From the NCBI RefSeq assembly GCF_029714405.1, contig NZ_CP121650.1, positions 2,485,001-2,549,000 on the forward strand: a stretch of 64,000 nucleotides of DNA. The letters run 5' to 3'. This DNA is from Bradyrhizobium sp. CB82 (GTDB lineage: Bacteria; Pseudomonadota; Alphaproteobacteria; Rhizobiales; Xanthobacteraceae). The notes below the pieces were generated by a model. It was given only the letters and a program-made list of their open reading frames with translations. It was not told the origin of the DNA and made no database searches. Numbering within the stretch: position 1 is the stretch's first letter; every line of letters starts with the position of its first letter. Below are positions 28,436 to 36,801 of this stretch, piece after piece. The position numbers and the translations under genes are program-made.

Positions 28436-28942
28436 TTACCGTTTCGAGGGCATCGCGACGTTTCTGCCGATGCCCTCGGGCCGCGGCACCGCGCTGTGGT
28501 CCTTGACCACGGAGGCGATGCGTTGGCGAATGTCGGCCGGGAAGGGCGCCACCTTTCGTGACGCCATGTCGATGTGTAGCGACATGTTCTCGGACGTGGC
28601 GGAAACCCAGCCCTCGGTGGCATGGCGCAGCTCCTCGAAGGTATGCAGCCGCTTGTCGTCGGCGTCCAGCAGCCATACCGCGATCTGCACGGGATCGCCG
28701 AGGTGGATTTCACGCAAGTAGCGCACATGGCACTCGGCGGTGAAGGTCGAGCCGTGACGCTCCTTCATATAGGTCGGCCCGATCCCGAGCTTCAGCCAGA
28801 GCTGGTCGATCGCCCGGTCGAACATCACGTTGTAATAGGCCATGTTGAGGTGGCCGTTATAGTCAATCCATTGCGGCTCGATCTGCATGATCGAGGAACG
28901 GAACGGCTCGATCTTGGGCGCGTGAGCGACAGGCTTTGTCAT
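28436..28942 (-). CDS. Hotdog-fold acyl-CoA thioesterase
   Basis: A 168-residue protein of the 4-hydroxybenzoyl-CoA thioesterase/YbgC class. The catalytic-helix motif DYNGHLNMAYYNVMFDRAID has the Asp where the class nucleophile is expected, and HVRYLREIHLGDPVQIAVWL is the central strand. It would hydrolyse acyl-CoA thioesters in the cytoplasm. I chose ATG 28942, preceded by AGGAAGGACAG. A start 15 codons upstream (28987) also has an AAAGGA, and the longer frame runs into the family D repeat. Confidence 0.87.
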   Translation of the reverse strand: MTKPVAHAPKIEPFRSSIMQIEPQWIDYNGHLNMAYYNVMFDRAIDQLWLKLGIGPTYMKERHGSTFTAECHVRYLREIHLGDPVQIAVWLLDADDKRLHTFEELRHATEGWVSATSENMSLHIDMASRKVAPFPADIRQRIASVVKDHSAVPRPEGIGRNVAMPSKR

Positions 28943-29009
28943 CTGTCCTTCCTGCCATGCATCCGGTCGCTTGACTTGACCGGTCATATGTCCTTTGCCA
29001 CGGTCCTTG

Positions 29010-29138
29010 GAGCATGATCCGGAAAAGTGTGCAGCGGTTTTCCCTCGCGACAAACGCGGAACGCGTTTGCGCGGAGATCATGCTCAAACAATAACCGAAA
29101 GCGCGATGACGATTCATCCTGATTTCATCGCGCTTTAG
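29010..29138. repeat. 129-bp composite stem repeat, family D copy 1
   Basis: Three stems can form: outer GAGCATGATC/GATCATGCTC, inner CAAACGCG/CGCGTTTG, and a separate GCGCGATGA/TCATCGCGC. The element fills the whole space between the divergent thioesterase and GlcD genes and ends 13 bp before the latter. Copies: 59526-59646 and 61229-61357. Confidence 0.93.
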
Positions 29139-29151
29139 TTAGTCGGGAGGA

Positions 29152-30576
29152 ATGTCCGTGGGTACGACCATCACCAATAATCCGCCGCGGCCTGAGCCGA
29201 AAGCCCTGGCCGGCGCGCTGGAAGCGCTCACCGCGCGCTTCGGCAATCGCTTCATCACCTCGCAGGCCGTGCGCGAGCAGCACGGTCACACCACGACCTG
29301 GCTCGCCAACCAGCCGCCGGATGGCGTGGTGATGGCGCAGGAGACCAAAGACATCCAGGACGTGGTGCGGATCTGCGCCAAGAACGGCGTGCCCGTGATC
29401 GCGTTCGGCACCGGCACCTCGCTCGAGGGCCAGGTCAACGCGCCGGCGGGCGGCATCTGCATCGACCTGCGCGACATGAACAAGGTGCTTGCGGTGCATG
29501 CCGAGGACCTCGACTGCGTGATCGAGCCCGGTGTGACGCGCAAGGCGCTGAACGAGCATCTGCGCGACCAGGGCCTGTTCTTCCCGATCGATCCTGGCGC
29601 GGATGCCTCGCTCGGCGGCATGGCCTCGACGCGCGCCTCCGGCACCAATGCGGTCCGCTACGGGACCATTCGTGAGAGTGTGCTGGCGCTGAAAGTCGTG
29701 CGCGGCGACGGCGAGATCATCACGACAGGCACGCGCGCGAAGAAATCCTCCGCAGGCTACGACCTGACGCATCTCTTCATCGGTGCCGAAGGCACGCTCG
29801 GCATCATCTCGGAGCTCACCATCCGCCTGCGCGGCATCCCCGAGATGATCGCGGCCGGCGCCGTCTCCTTCGAAACCGTGCATGGCGCCTGCCAGGCGGT
29901 GATCCTCGCGATCCAGACCGGCATTCCCGTGGCGCGCATCGAGCTGCTCAACGCCGCGCAGGTGAAGGCGTGCAACGCCTATTCGAAGCTGACGCTGCCG
30001 GAGACGCCGCTCTTGCTGCTCGAATTCCACGGCAGCGAGATCGAGGTTGCCGAGCAGTCGAAAGCCTTCGGCGAGATCGCCAAGGATTGCGGCGGCGGCG
30101 AATTCTCCTGGACCACCAAGCCCGAGGATCGCACCAAGCTGTGGCAGGCGCGGCACGATGCCTATTGGTCGGTGAAAGCGCTGCGCCCCGGCGCCGGCGT
30201 GGTCGCGACCGACGTCTGCGTGCCGATCTCGCGACTTGCGGATTGCGTCACCGAGACCGAGGAGGATTTGAAGCGGCTCAACCTCTTGTCGCCGATCGTC
30301 GGCCATGTCGGTGACGGCAATTTCCACTGCTCGCTGCTCTGCGACGTCGACAATGCCGACGAGATGGCGCGCGGCGAGGAGTTCATGCACCGCCTGATCG
30401 AGCGTGCGCAAGCGATGGGCGGCACCTGCACCGGCGAGCACGGCATCGGGCAGGGCAAGCAGAAATACCTCAAGGCCGAGCTCGGTCCCGAAGCGCTCGA
30501 CGCGATGCGCGCGCTGAAGAAGGCGCTCGATCCGCAGAACATCTTCAATCCCGGCAAGATCGTGCCGGCGGCGTAA
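29152..30576 (+). CDS. FAD-linked oxidase (GlcD/D-lactate dehydrogenase type)
   Basis: A 474-residue flavoprotein of the PCMH family that oxidises D-2-hydroxyacids, probably passing electrons to the respiratory chain. The FAD domain has VPVIAFGTGTSLEGQVNAP, PGADASLGGMASTRASGTNA and FIGAEGTLGIISELTIRL. The C-terminal oxidase domain shows VGHVGDGNFHCSLL and GEHGIGQGKQKYL. It resembles D-lactate dehydrogenase (cytochrome) and GlcD, but glcE/glcF are absent. GGGAGG at 29145-29150 lies too close to ATG 29152; GTG 29158 (7-nt spacing) may be the real start. Confidence 0.91.
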   Translation: MSVGTTITNNPPRPEPKALAGALEALTARFGNRFITSQAVREQHGHTTTWLANQPPDGVVMAQETKDIQDVVRICAKNGVPVIAFGTGTSLEGQVNAPAGGICIDLRDMNKVLAVHAEDLDCVIEPGVTRKALNEHLRDQGLFFPIDPGADASLGGMASTRASGTNAVRYGTIRESVLALKVVRGDGEIITTGTRAKKSSAGYDLTHLFIGAEGTLGIISELTIRLRGIPEMIAAGAVSFETVHGACQAVILAIQTGIPVARIELLNAAQVKACNAYSKLTLPETPLLLLEFHGSEIEVAEQSKAFGEIAKDCGGGEFSWTTKPEDRTKLWQARHDAYWSVKALRPGAGVVATDVCVPISRLADCVTETEEDLKRLNLLSPIVGHVGDGNFHCSLLCDVDNADEMARGEEFMHRLIERAQAMGGTCTGEHGIGQGKQKYLKAELGPEALDAMRALKKALDPQNIFNPGKIVPAA

Positions 30577-30583
30577 CTCTATG

Positions 30584-30709
30584 CCTGAGGAGCCCGCTGC
30601 AAGCGGGGGTCTCGAAGGATGGCCGCGGGTGAGATCCGGGCCTCATGGTTCGCCCGGCGATGCGAAGCACCGTCCGGAGATGCGCGTTCCGCGCTCCTCA
30701 CCATGAGGG
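30584..30709. repeat. Palindromic repeat, family C copy 2
   Basis: Begins CCTGAGGAGCCCGCTGCAAGCGGG and ends CTCCTCACCATGAGG, opposite in orientation to the copy at 28303. It lies directly after the GlcD-type gene. Confidence 0.8.
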
Positions 30710-30837
30710 TCTTGCGACTCCGCAGGCCTAGGAAAGGGCATGCTCCGCCGGCGTTCGGGAACTTTCGGCAAGCCGGTCGGTTCCAATTCCCGACAAGTTC
30801 CGATGCCTCAATGGCGCGGCACTCTCGGGAGGATGCG

Positions 30838-32235
30838 ATGTTGCGACCGGTCATTGGAATTTCCGCGATGGCCCTTGCCTGCATGCTGGCGGGCGCGTCT
30901 CTGGCCAAGGGCGGCGGTCACGGCGGCGGCGGTGGAGGGCACGGCGGCGGCCACGGTGGCGGCGCTCGCTTTGGCGGCCACGGCGGCGGTGGTCACTTTG
31001 GCGGCCACGGCGGCGGTGGTCACTTTGGTGGCCACGGCGGCGGTGGTCACTTCGGTGGCCACGGGTTCGGTCATGTCCATGTTGGCGGCGGGCATCACGG
31101 CGGCGGCGCAAGGTTCGCATCTCATTCGTTCACGCGCGCAGGCGTCCCGCATGGCGCCGGCAATTTTGGCCATATCCGTAACGCAGCGGTGCATCCTGGA
31201 AGCTTCCGCAACGCGCTGAACGTCCACTCCAGCGCCTTCCGCAACGGCCGGCTGATCAGCAATCCGGCGGCGCGGGCCCAGATCGCGGCCGCGGCCGCGC
31301 TTGCCGGCTGGCATGGCGCAAGCAGCGGATGGTGGCAGCATCCAGGTGGCTTCTATGGCTGGGTCGGACCGCTGTTCTGGCCGTTCGCCTATTACGATCT
31401 CTACGACTATACGATCTGGGGCGATGGCCTCGGCTTCTGGGGTTACGGCTACCCGGACATCTATGCCGGCATCTTCGGCCCCTACGGCTATGACGGCCTC
31501 GCGACCTATTTACCGCAGCGTCCGTATGGACGGCGGCAGGCGCGGGGCGTTCCGCTCGATCAGCTCTGCGGCAGCGACCGCCGCGAGATCGTCGGTCTGC
31601 CGGTCGACCAGATCGCAGATGCGGTGCAGCCGACGGACGCGCAAGGCGCCGATCTCGATGCTCTCGGCAATGCCTCGATCCAGGCGGCCGAGTTGATCCG
31701 CGCGTCCTGTCCAACGCAGGTCGCGGCGACGGCGCCGGGCCGGCTGGCGGCCATGCAGCAGCGCGTCGAGGCGATGACGAAGGCCGTCGAGCTGGTGCAA
31801 CCGGCGCTCGACAAATTCTATGGTTCGCTCACCGACGAGCAGAAGGCACGTTTCAATGCGCTGGCCGAGGACCAACGCCGCACAGCGGCGTCCAGCAACG
31901 CCAATGCGTCGCTCGTGCAGAATTGTGGTACGCCCGTTGGGCTCGATTGGCCAGGCGCCGAAATCGAGGCGAGGCTTCATCCCGACGACACCCAGCGCGC
32001 TGCGCTGCAAGTGCTCCAGGATACCAGCGCCAAGGTCAGCGCGTCGCTCAAGGCGGCCTGCGAGCCCAGCGACGTGATGACGCCGCCGGCGCGGATGGCT
32101 GCGATCCGCAAACGGCTCGACGTGATGCTCGACGGCGTCAAGTCGGTGCGCGCCGCGCTTGAGGATTTCTATGCGACGCTGAACGATGAACAGAAGGCGC
32201 AATTCGAGGCGATCGGCCCGCGCCGGACGTCCTGA
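30838..32235 (+). CDS. Exported His/Gly-rich protein with two Spy-like modules
   Basis: A 465-residue exported protein. The signal peptide MLRPVIGISAMALACMLAGA precedes about 70 residues of Gly/His repeats (units of GGHGGGGHF, coded by 27-bp near-perfect tandem repeats at 30973-31060) and a Trp/Tyr-rich segment (FYGWVGPLFWPFAYYDLYDY). Then two Spy/CpxP-like helical modules follow, each with an LTXXQ-type motif (SLTDEQKARF, TLNDEQKAQF). Each module also has conserved Cys (LCGSDRREI, NCGTPVGLDW). The His tract suggests metal binding, and the Spy modules a periplasmic chaperone-like role; both are inference. GGGAGGA at 30827-30833 decides the start. Confidence 0.85.
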   Translation: MLRPVIGISAMALACMLAGASLAKGGGHGGGGGGHGGGHGGGARFGGHGGGGHFGGHGGGGHFGGHGGGGHFGGHGFGHVHVGGGHHGGGARFASHSFTRAGVPHGAGNFGHIRNAAVHPGSFRNALNVHSSAFRNGRLISNPAARAQIAAAAALAGWHGASSGWWQHPGGFYGWVGPLFWPFAYYDLYDYTIWGDGLGFWGYGYPDIYAGIFGPYGYDGLATYLPQRPYGRRQARGVPLDQLCGSDRREIVGLPVDQIADAVQPTDAQGADLDALGNASIQAAELIRASCPTQVAATAPGRLAAMQQRVEAMTKAVELVQPALDKFYGSLTDEQKARFNALAEDQRRTAASSNANASLVQNCGTPVGLDWPGAEIEARLHPDDTQRAALQVLQDTSAKVSASLKAACEPSDVMTPPARMAAIRKRLDVMLDGVKSVRAALEDFYATLNDEQKAQFEAIGPRRTS

Positions 32236-32358
32236 GCGCGGCGCAGGCCGCAGACTGTGGCGGGAAAAACCGCCTCGCCGGGCGCGATTGGGTTCTCTAT
32301 GCTGGGCGTAGCTGAAGCTCGACGATGCGGTGGACGGAAGACCACGGGTGGCGGGGCG

Positions 32359-32763
32359 ATGAAGTGGTTCGCAAGGCAAAAGCTGTCCGACGTCTGGGAT
32401 GAGCCGATCCAGTGGCCGATCGGCGACATCGAGGCTGCCGATCGCATCCGCGACATCTGCCAGTCCGCATCCGCGAGCGCCGAATGGGGCGGCGGCGTTG
32501 CCGCGCGCGCCGACCACGGTAGAACATCGGCCGAGAAGCAGCGCAAGCATGAAAGCGAGCGCTATGAGCGCGCGGCGCGCGCCGCGATGGAAATCGCGAT
32601 GAAGATCTCGGACGATCTGATGCGCGATGACGCCGTCCGTCGCATCGTCGATCTCTGCATGAAGGCGGGCGACATGAAGACGGCGCAGATTCTCTATCGC
32701 GCGATCCAGGCGAACTGGATTCGGGAGGCCGTGCAAAAGGACTATCCGGCGCTCGTGCAGTAA
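32359..32763 (+). CDS. Conserved hypothetical protein
   Basis: A 134-residue soluble protein that begins MKWFARQKLSDVWDEPIQWP. It is rich in charged helices, with EKQRKHESERYERAARAAME and MKTAQILYRAIQANWIRE. No family is recognised. ATG 32359 is preceded by GGCGGGG. The last 22 codons and about 118 bp downstream recur as a 186-bp direct repeat at 36373-36558, so this gene's 3' end is the left junction of an accessory segment. Confidence 0.7.
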   Translation: MKWFARQKLSDVWDEPIQWPIGDIEAADRIRDICQSASASAEWGGGVAARADHGRTSAEKQRKHESERYERAARAAMEIAMKISDDLMRDDAVRRIVDLCMKAGDMKTAQILYRAIQANWIREAVQKDYPALVQ

Positions 32764-32881
32764 TACCGACTTGCCTTGGGGTTTGTATTCTTAAATCCGG
32801 CTTCCGGACGTGCCGGAATTGCGTCCGCTTCACTCCGGAAGCGACCCGTTGCTGCGCACGAGTGAAAGACGCGAAGGGCCA
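32696..32881. repeat. 186-bp direct repeat, left copy
   Basis: It covers the last 22 codons of the hypothetical gene at 32359-32763 plus downstream DNA, ending AGACGCGAAGGGCCA. The right copy at 36373-36558 has the same length and orientation with four visible base differences. Confidence 0.97.
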
Positions 32882-32924
32882 TTTCCGGACTCGCGCATTG
32901 ATGCGCCCCGTCGGCATAGGCGGT

Positions 32925-34694
32925 TTACTCAGGCAAACCCGCTTTTCGAAGGCCCTCAATCATCAGCTTCGAGTTCGATTGCCCTCCGCGAGCAATCCAC
33001 GCGGAAATCGTAAAGGAGGGATCGACCTGAAGCAGACGCGCCGCTGCCTCACGCGCCTCATCGTCACGTCCGACATGGGCGAAAGCGGACGCGAGACAAC
33101 GGTAAGCTGCCGAATAGGAGGGGTTCTGACGAAGGGCTTTCTTTCCCGCGATGATGGCATCCTCAAAGCGACGAAGCTCAATAAAGGCAAACCCCATCCC
33201 AGTGAACGTTATGTGAAGCCGCGGGTCTACTGGGCTCATGCGCACGGCACGTTCAAAGCTTCGGACCGCTTCCTCTGGTAGGCCCGCAGTTTGATAGACC
33301 CAACCTCGCGCGCGCCATGCGTTAAATGAGTTTGGGTTGAGCGCGACCGCCCGGTCTGCCATTTCGATTTCACTTTCAGAATCGCCGACCATGAACGCCG
33401 AGATTATGGCAGCAAATGCTAATGTTTCCGGATCACCATCATCGACGCTCAATGCCAAGCGAAGAAGCCGAATTGCTTCCTGTCTGTCTAACTGAGGATC
33501 GATGGCATAACCCAAAGTGACATTGTTCATGTGACAGAGACCTGCCAGAGCAGCCACAAAGCCGAACCGAGGGTCCAGCTCCAGTGCACGATAGGCTAAC
33601 CGAGCCGCTTCGGCCATCGCGTCGCGAGTCAACAGGTTATACTGCTGTATTGCTCGGAGATACAAATCATACACGGTGAGGTTTTCTGGTCGTCGTCTCG
33701 CCGCCATTACAATTTCTGTTTTAAGCAACGTTGGCTGGATCGCAGAGACGACAGCGGCCGTCACTTCGTCCTGAAGAGCAAAAACGTCCGTCAAGTCCCG
33801 CTCGAACCTGTCCGCCCAGATGTGCGCGCCAGTAGCCGCATCAATTAATTGTGCGGTGATGCGGACTTTCCCCGACGCCTTGCGCACCGATCCCTCAAGG
33901 ACATAGCGTACGCCAAGCCGACGCCCGACTTCCTTGATATCGACGGCTGGGCCTTTGAAGGTGAAGCTCGAATTGCGAGCGATGACGAACAACCACTTGA
34001 ACCGCGAAAGCGCGGTGATAATGTCCTCCACCATCCCGTCCGCGAAATATTCCTGCTCCGGATCGCCGCTCATGTTCTGGAACGGCAGCACGGCGATCGA
34101 GGGCTTGTCCGGGAGTGGTAGGGCTTTGGTCCCATCCGGAGACGACCTCGGGCTGGCCGCCGACTGTGCAGCCGAGCGCACCGCGTAAAGGCGGACCGGC
34201 CGCTCTATATTCTTCAGTGATCTCTCGCCGAGATCATCAAACGAGAAGCTGGTCTTGCCTCTGACCTGCTCGAAGGCATTGGCGGACAAGCAAACTCCAC
34301 CCGGCTCGCACTCGTTCTCGACCCGCGCTGCGACGTTGACGCCGTCGCCAAAGATGTCATCGCTGTCAATGATGATGTCGCCAACGTTTATTCCGACGCG
34401 AAACAGGATGCGCGGCCCAGCTCCACTGGCCGCTCGCTCTGCCATTTTCTCCTGAACCTCAACCGCGCAGGTCACTGCATCGACAGCACTTGCGAACTCG
34501 ACCAGCATGCCGTCGCCCGTCGTCTTGACGATGCGGCCGTTATGGGCAGCGATGGCTGGATCGACGACCTCGCGGCGGTGCATTTTCAGGGCGGCTAGCG
34601 TGCCGACCTCGTCAACGCCCATGAGGCGCGAGTAGCTGGCCACATCAGCCGCCAGCACCGCCGCGAGCCGCCGCTCTATATGCTCGCCTGCCAA
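32925..34694 (-). CDS. Class III adenylate/guanylate cyclase with TolB-like and TPR domains
   Basis: A 589-residue protein. The cyclase domain (about 7-170) has the metal-binding Asp D17 (AVLAADVASYSRL) and D61 (TTGDGMLVEF), then FRVGINVGDIIIDSDDIFGD. A FlgO/TolB-like region (about 200-320; SIAVLPFQNMSGDPEQEYFA, VLEGSVRKASGKVRITAQL) and TPR repeats (about 345-580; LEEA-type pairs such as AVALNPNSFNAWRARGWVYQ) follow. This architecture is greatly expanded in Bradyrhizobium. It may make cAMP in response to an unknown signal; there is no membrane segment. Base composition is somewhat less GC-rich than its neighbours, and it lies inside the 186-bp flanked segment. Confidence 0.92.
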   Translation of the reverse strand: MAGEHIERRLAAVLAADVASYSRLMGVDEVGTLAALKMHRREVVDPAIAAHNGRIVKTTGDGMLVEFASAVDAVTCAVEVQEKMAERAASGAGPRILFRVGINVGDIIIDSDDIFGDGVNVAARVENECEPGGVCLSANAFEQVRGKTSFSFDDLGERSLKNIERPVRLYAVRSAAQSAASPRSSPDGTKALPLPDKPSIAVLPFQNMSGDPEQEYFADGMVEDIITALSRFKWLFVIARNSSFTFKGPAVDIKEVGRRLGVRYVLEGSVRKASGKVRITAQLIDAATGAHIWADRFERDLTDVFALQDEVTAAVVSAIQPTLLKTEIVMAARRRPENLTVYDLYLRAIQQYNLLTRDAMAEAARLAYRALELDPRFGFVAALAGLCHMNNVTLGYAIDPQLDRQEAIRLLRLALSVDDGDPETLAFAAIISAFMVGDSESEIEMADRAVALNPNSFNAWRARGWVYQTAGLPEEAVRSFERAVRMSPVDPRLHITFTGMGFAFIELRRFEDAIIAGKKALRQNPSYSAAYRCLASAFAHVGRDDEAREAAARLLQVDPSFTISAWIARGGQSNSKLMIEGLRKAGLPE

Positions 34695-34864
34695 CGAAGC
34701 CTCCGATCGATCGATCTCAGCTCAGGCTATCAAAGCATGGGAACTGGTTCTCAGCCAGCGTGGCGGAGCGGATTTCCGGCATGTCTCAGAATGGGATGGA
34801 CCGGCCGTGCTCCCGCCCAACCAGCGAGCATGCTTGTGGGGTAGTCAGGAGAAGGAGCCACGCC

Positions 34865-35916
34865 ATGCCGCGCAAGTTTGCCACCGCAGTCGTTACCATT
34901 GGTATCGATCCGGGCAAGAACATACTGCACCTAGTTGGCCTCGATGCCCGAGGAGAAATTGTGCTGCGCGAGAATGTGGCGCGCGCCAAAATTGTGTCGC
35001 GGCTGGCGAATATGCCGCCATGCTTGATCGGGATAGAGGCAGGCATGGGAACGCACTATGTGACCCGCGATCTGCTCGCCCTCGACCACGACGTGAGGCA
35101 AGTGCCGCCGGTCTACGCCAAGCCTTTCCGGCAGACCCACAAGAATGATTTTCGAGATGCGCATGCGGTCGCTGAAGCCGTGCAACGCCCCACGACGCGG
35201 TGCGTACCGCCGAAAACCGATGAGCAGCTCGATCTGCAGGCGTTGCATCGCGTGCGCTATCGCCTGGTGGGCAACGGACCGCGATCATCAATCAGATCCG
35301 CTGCTTTCTCCTGGAGCACGGCATCACGGTGAGGCAGCGGCTCCACTGGTTGCGCCACGCATTGCCGGACATCCTCGCCCAACGCACAGATGTCCTGTCA
35401 CCGCGGATGGTTCGCATCCTAGAGGATCTGGCTCAAGACTGGCGCCGCCTCGACGATCGCATCGAGGCTGTAACTGACGAAATCGATGTGCTCTCCAAGA
35501 ACACGGAACCCTGTCGGCACTTGATGACAATACCGGGCATAGGCCCGATCATCTCGAGCGCCATCGTCGCTGCGATCGCTGAAGGAGCTGCCTTCACACG
35601 CGGCCGAGATTTTGCTGCTTGGCTGGATTTGGTCCCCAAGCAGATCTCCACAGGTGATCGAACGATTCTCGGACGCATCACCAAACGCGGCAATCGCTAC
35701 CTTCGCATGCTCTTCCTGCAGGCCGCCCGCGTCGTTCTGCTTCGGCCAAGGAATTGGATGCAGCACAGCTTTGGACCTTGGCTTGCTGCCGCGGCTCAAC
35801 GGTTGCACCATAACGTGCTGGCTACAGCTCTAGCTAACAAGCTGGCCCGCATCGCATGGAGCGTGCTTGTAGAACATCGTGTATACGAGACGCGTCTCAG
35901 CGCGGCAGCGGTATGA
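34865..35916 (+). pseudogene. IS110-family transposase, frameshifted
   Basis: The N-terminal DEDD/RuvC-like domain is clear: D15 (TIGIDPGKN), E58 (IGIEAGMG), D95 and D98 (THKNDFRDAHAVAEAV). Near 35269-35271 one G seems to be missing from a G run, and reading moves one frame back. From there the protein continues QRTAIINQIRCFLLEHGITV to the C-terminal Tnp20 domain with MTIPGIGPIISSAIVAAIAE, then PKQISTGDRTILGRITKRGN, which contains the likely catalytic Ser of this family. Repaired length would be about 350 residues, normal for IS110. Start ATG 34865 follows AAGGAG. Element ends are not resolved, since IS110 elements lack clear terminal repeats. Confidence 0.9.
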
Positions 35917-36372
35917 TGTGAGCGGTATAAGCTTGCTCTGGTTCACCAAAGGGATGACCGCCACCCTTCTCCGCCCCCGTCGCTCGCCGATTAAGGCGAG
36001 CGAGCGACGGCGACTCCGAAGGGATGGCTTCAGCCAATCGTTGAGCCGCTTGGTAGTACCCGCCGAGGTCTGCGAGTTAAATTTGAGGAAGATGGAGGAA
36101 CGGTCTAGCCGTCGCGTTATCTGGTGACCCAACTGGCCTTTGAGGGCCTATCCGAGAATGAGATCGGACGCGCGCGGATATCCATGATGGCCAGGAGCGA
36201 TCTGCTCCACGCGAGGGCCGGATACAGAAGCGCAAGACCAGTCACCGCCACTTCTGCAGATTTAGCTTGCAACGCACGGCCGGGGTCACAAGCCGTAATA
36301 CTTGCGGCGAGCAAATCAAGTCGGCTCTGCCTCTCATAGGACACCTCAACGAGACCCGCGGGATTTGTCGCG
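35917..36372. other. Non-coding stretch right of IS110 transposase
   Basis: No supported gene here. A strong hairpin (CGTCGCTCGCC at 35978-35988 with GGCGAGCGAGCGACG at 35995-36009, six-base loop) could belong to the IS110 right end or to a non-coding RNA. Open frames on both strands (such as minus 36117-36413) look like chance and partly read the direct repeat. Confidence 0.4.
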
Positions 36373-36558
36373 ATCGCGCGATCCAGGCGAGCTGGATTCG
36401 GGAGGCCGTGCAAAAGGACTATGCGGCGCTCGTGCAGTAATACCGACTTGCCTTGGGGTTTGTATTCATAAATCCGGCTTCCGGACGTGCCTGAATTGCG
36501 TCCGCTTCACTCCGGAAGCGACCCGTTGCTGCGCACGAGTGAAAGACGCGAAGGGCCA
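36373..36558. repeat. 186-bp direct repeat, right copy
   Basis: Same orientation and length as 32696-32881. It contains a headless copy of the last 22 codons of the hypothetical gene, with two amino-acid changes (N to S and P to A) and the same stop codon. Confidence 0.97.
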
Positions 36559-36801
36559 AGAGCCGACAACTCGTCGGTGGCGGGTGGCATTGATGGAGTC
36601 AATTCCAGTCAACAAAATCCTGAGACTTGGTACCCGCCGATTGCGGCCCGTCTCGACCCAAAGCGGCCCTTTGCCGCAATGGGGCCCGCGCCGGACAAGT
36701 TGCGTATCGGCTTTCGGGGGCGCAGACTTAGCAGCGTATGGTCGAGTTCGGGGATGGCGACCAGTCCACCAACCGGGGGAGGAACTCAGGGGAGGCGGAC
36801 T

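Noticed and set aside
30973..31060. Short regular repeats considered as a CRISPR array
   Set aside because: They are 27-bp contiguous repeats within a coding frame and without spacers, and they encode the GGHGGGGHF units.
35977..36010. Hairpin right of IS110 as a simple intrinsic terminator
   Set aside because: No T-run follows on either strand. It fits an element end or structured RNA better, so it is not called a terminator.
36117..36413. Minus-strand open frame of 98 codons next to the right 186-bp repeat
   Set aside because: Its first part only reads the repeat antisense to known coding sequence, and the rest shows no family.
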